NCBI RefSeq assembly: GCF_002001005.1
Contig: NZ_MUNX01000045.1
Coordinates: forward strand, 1 to 45,997
DNA from: Flavobacterium sp. A45
GTDB lineage: Bacteria > Bacteroidota > Bacteroidia > Flavobacteriales > Flavobacteriaceae
Direction: 5' to 3'
DNA length: 45,997 nucleotides
Shown piece after piece: positions 43,474 through 45,997 of this stretch. Numbering within the stretch: the first letter of the stretch is position 1; every line of letters starts with the position of its first letter. The notes beneath the pieces were generated by a model, which did not search any database, was not told the DNA's origin, and saw nothing but the letters and a program-made list of their open reading frames with translations. Position numbers and translations under genes: made by a program.

Positions 43474-44331
43474 ATGAAAATAACAAAATACAGTCAAGTA
43501 CTAGTACTTATGCTACTAATACTTACACTAGGGTCTTGTGCAACCGAAGATCACCTAACAGAAAGTCAATTAGATTATAGTCAACCTGTAAAAACAGAAC
43601 TAGACAATTGGATAACGAGCAATTATCTGACACCTTACAATATTAATGTACAGTACAAATGGAACCAAAATACAGTCGACAACAATCGTTATTTATATCC
43701 ACCACAAGTAGACTTGGTAAAAAATGCTTTAGAAATTGTTCAAAAAATTTGGCTGGATAGCTACAAAGCAATTGGAGGAAATGATTTTGTCAAAAAAATT
43801 GCTCCAAGAGAAATTGTTATGGTTGGAGGAGTAAATTTAAATACTGTTGGAACAGTGACACTAGGTCTGGCTGAAGGAGGACAAAGAGTTACCCTTTTTG
43901 AAACTGATTATGTAGATAGAACAAGTAGCGAAAGTGTTAAGCGTTTTATTCATACAATTCAACATGAATATATCCATATCTTAAATCAAACTAAACCTTT
44001 TGATGAAGAAGCTTGGGCAAAAATAACTCCAGTAGGATATACTGCAAGCTGGCATTTAACAACGACCTCGGATTCAAACGAACTAGGTTTCATAACAAGC
44101 TATTCCAGATCAAATATTAATGAAGATTTTGCAGAAACGGCTTCGTCAATGCTAGTATACTCATATGATGAATATGAAGCAATTATTGCTGGTATTAAAA
44201 GTCCAACAGCAGTAGCTGCATTAAGAGCTAAAGAAGCGCAAGTAGTTAAATACTTTAAAGAAGCTTTTGATATGGATTTTTATGCCTTAAGAAAACAGGC
44301 AGAAATTAATACTAATGCAATAATTAATTAA
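43474..44331 (+). CDS. SusCD-associated zinc metallohydrolase lipoprotein
   Basis: A 285-residue lipoprotein (lipobox LGSC, Cys22). The zinc motif is His164-Glu-Tyr-Ile-His168 in FIHTIQHEYIHILNQ, with a downstream acidic segment NEDFAETASSM (216-226) probably giving the third ligand. This matches the family described as substrate import-associated zinc metallohydrolase lipoproteins, which occur beside SusC/SusD pairs. It may trim a peptide or other ligand at the cell surface before import; the substrate has not been shown. The gene lies 17 bp after susD. Confidence 0.85.
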   Translation: MKITKYSQVLVLMLLILTLGSCATEDHLTESQLDYSQPVKTELDNWITSNYLTPYNINVQYKWNQNTVDNNRYLYPPQVDLVKNALEIVQKIWLDSYKAIGGNDFVKKIAPREIVMVGGVNLNTVGTVTLGLAEGGQRVTLFETDYVDRTSSESVKRFIHTIQHEYIHILNQTKPFDEEAWAKITPVGYTASWHLTTTSDSNELGFITSYSRSNINEDFAETASSMLVYSYDEYEAIIAGIKSPTAVAALRAKEAQVVKYFKEAFDMDFYALRKQAEINTNAIIN

Positions 44332-44390
44332 GCATTAATGAAACTTAGTATAAACAAGTACGTTTTACAGCATTAACTAAACAAAATATT

Positions 44391-45734
44391 ATGAAAATAA
44401 AACCACTATTTAAGTTACTGATTCTTGCTTTTCTGGCAATACAATTGGTTTCTTGCGACAATAATGAAACGGAGCAAAAATTTGATCAAACACCAACCGA
44501 AAGATTAAATGCTCAGAAAACCGAATTAAACAACTTACTATTATCATCAGAGTATGGCTGGAAAGCTGTTTATTTCACAGACAACACACAATTAGGCGGT
44601 TATACTCATCTTTTTAAATTCAAAAATGGCGGACTAGTAGATATGGCCTCCGATTTTGATAGCGATACAGCTATCTATGGTAGTGAGTACCAAATTCAAT
44701 TAGGAAGCACCGTGAGTCTTGTCTTTACTACAAAAAACAGAATCCATTTACTATCCGATTCAGATAGTTATCCTACAACTGCTCTCAGAGGAAAAGGATA
44801 CAAGGGTGACTTTCAATTCTTGTATTATGGTCAGGAAAATGGTGAAATAATTTTCAAAACCAATAGAGATTTTATCGAACTTCATTTTGTAAAAGCTACT
44901 GCGCAAGACTGGGCTGATCTTCCTAAAAACATTGACATGATTGACAATGTGATTGGAGCTCCTACTCGACCACTTTTTAGATTACTAGAAACAAACGACG
45001 GTACTAAAATTAATCAATTTGACTTTAATTTTTCTGATGTGACTCGTTTTGCCCTTGCAAACTCTATAGAATCTGGGTCAAATATGAGCTATAATATGGG
45101 CATCGCTTATACTCCTACCGGTATTACAGTTAATCCTGCAGTACAAGTTGGTACCCAAAAACTAACCAACTTTATTTATGATGATGTAACAGGTGAATTT
45201 ACTGCAACAGGAACGAATAATGTTACTGCAACAATAAAATATAGCGCCGCCCCATTAATAAAAACGGATGATTACAAAAAACTTTTGGATGGTGAACCTC
45301 AAACAGTATATGGCTATATTGCTGCCTACTTATCAACTGCGCCTACAAATTCTCCTTTATGTACTTCATTATTAAATGAAATTAATGCGACATTACCAGC
45401 AAACCAAAAATTGAGCAGGATTCAATTGTATTTCAATACTCCTTATGGTAATTATATTGAGTATCGATTCTCGGGAGGAAAACCAACAATTTATCATACA
45501 GTTTCAACCGTTGAAAATGCTGCAGATAAAACTATTGTTCTTATCAATGAATATTGGGATAATGGTGCTGCAATTATACCAGAACCTAAATTTTTAAAAG
45601 CTATTGATCAAAAACTATTAGACCCAGCAGGTTTATATGTTAAAAAAGAAGATTTTAAAATAAGATTTACGAATACTGTATATACTTTTACTAGTGCTTC
45701 AAGCCCATTTAGAATAACAACTTATGGACTATAG
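44391..45734 (+). CDS. DUF4302 lipoprotein
   Basis: A 447-residue lipoprotein (lipobox LVSC, Cys22, followed by DNNETEQ). The sequence after the anchor, TPTERLNAQKTELNNLLLSSEYGWKAVYFTD, is the characteristic start of DUF4302 proteins. The rest appears beta-rich, with no catalytic motif. DUF4302 genes commonly follow SusD and the zinc metallohydrolase in Bacteroidota, so it is probably an accessory surface binding protein of this transporter. The function is unknown. It is the last gene of the operon, followed by a strong terminator. Confidence 0.82.
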   Translation: MKIKPLFKLLILAFLAIQLVSCDNNETEQKFDQTPTERLNAQKTELNNLLLSSEYGWKAVYFTDNTQLGGYTHLFKFKNGGLVDMASDFDSDTAIYGSEYQIQLGSTVSLVFTTKNRIHLLSDSDSYPTTALRGKGYKGDFQFLYYGQENGEIIFKTNRDFIELHFVKATAQDWADLPKNIDMIDNVIGAPTRPLFRLLETNDGTKINQFDFNFSDVTRFALANSIESGSNMSYNMGIAYTPTGITVNPAVQVGTQKLTNFIYDDVTGEFTATGTNNVTATIKYSAAPLIKTDDYKKLLDGEPQTVYGYIAAYLSTAPTNSPLCTSLLNEINATLPANQKLSRIQLYFNTPYGNYIEYRFSGGKPTIYHTVSTVENAADKTIVLINEYWDNGAAIIPEPKFLKAIDQKLLDPAGLYVKKEDFKIRFTNTVYTFTSASSPFRITTYGL

Positions 45735-45813
45735 ACACAAAACAATCAGATAGCTCAAATACTATTGTATTTTTAATCATTATTTTTTGAATTTTTATTA
45801 TTTAAGTAATGAT

Positions 45814-45851
45814 AGCCCGCCAAATAAGTTAGATTTTGCGGGCTTTTTTTT
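45814..45851 (+). terminator. Terminator of the susCD operon
   Basis: AGCCCGC (45814-45820) pairs with GCGGGCT (45838-45844) around a 17-base loop and is followed by a run of eight T. This is a classical intrinsic terminator 80 bp after the DUF4302 stop. Confidence 0.9.
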
Positions 45852-45903
45852 GTTTTATTGATAAACAATATCATCAAAAGGCATTAATAAAGAGGCAAAT
45901 CAA

Positions 45904-45997
45904 TTGAAATCAGAAATAATCAAAAAAACACTTAATTCATTTTTAAAATATGATAAAGAAATATATTACACCGATAAATGTTATTATCTCCCTATGT
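45904..45997 (+). CDS. Possible start of a gene running off the window
   Basis: An open frame beginning at TTG 45904 reads KSEIIKKTLNSFLKYDKEIY and then YTDKCYYLPM to the window edge. It has protein-like composition and starts after the operon terminator. There is no ATG start and only about 31 codons are visible, so I cannot name it; it may be chance. Confidence 0.3.
   Translation, partial: MKSEIIKKTLNSFLKYDKEIYYTDKCYYLPM

Overview
The window looks like chromosomal DNA of a member of the Bacteroidota, most likely Flavobacteriaceae and probably Flavobacterium. The evidence is the low G+C content, a SusC/SusD pair, a protein with SBBP repeats ending in a gliding-motility type B (T9SS) sorting domain, FecI/FecR regulators, and several matches to the Bacteroidota -7 promoter element TAnnTTTG. 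No tRNA, rRNA, CRISPR array, integrase or insertion sequence was seen. Family names come from motif recognition by eye; no database search was run.

Positions 1-18209 hold a beta-mannan (galacto/glucomannan) utilisation locus. A divergent AraC regulator (108-986) faces a rightward operon: GH26 mannanase, GPH-family sugar:cation symporter, GH130 mannosylglucose phosphorylase, mannobiose/cellobiose 2-epimerase, a second GH26 (lipoprotein), GH5 mannanase, ROK sugar kinase and a GH97 with the retaining (alpha-galactosidase-type) active site. Converging on it is a leftward group: CE2-type acetyl esterase, sialate-O-acetylesterase-like esterase, GH3 beta-glucosidase and a YghZ-like aldo-keto reductase. 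Together they can deacetylate, debranch and cut mannan, import mannobiose, epimerise it to mannosylglucose and phosphorolyse that to mannose-1-phosphate plus glucose. No SusC/SusD pair lies beside these genes in the window.

Positions 18527-29240 are mostly housekeeping or regulatory: a membrane M48 metallopeptidase, a DUF1573 protein, a two-component system (histidine kinase and OmpR-type regulator), a three-gene biotin-dependent acyl-CoA carboxylase operon (BCCP, biotin carboxylase, carboxyltransferase) and a B12-binding-type radical SAM protein with a CX4CX2C cluster motif and an in-frame GC-rich palindromic insert.

Positions 29403-36028 hold a large T9SS substrate with SBBP repeats that is split by a one-base frameshift in a T tract, a secreted alpha/beta hydrolase, and an ArsR/SdpI pair (sdpRI-like) with a perfect 11-bp inverted repeat in its promoter region. 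Positions 36228-45734 are an ECF sigma factor, FecR anti-sigma factor, STN-containing SusC, SusD, zinc metallohydrolase lipoprotein and DUF4302 lipoprotein, closed by a strong terminator. A small open frame runs off the right edge.

The least expected signal is between the genes. Four intergenic elements (7508-7641, 15502-15592, 26819-26931, 34988-35058) share GGATAG-type cores around variable hairpins. They form two subclasses, and each subclass shows one compensatory base-pair change in its outer stem, which suggests a structured repeat family. Several other palindromic dispersed-type repeats sit in gaps, and one is inside a coding region.
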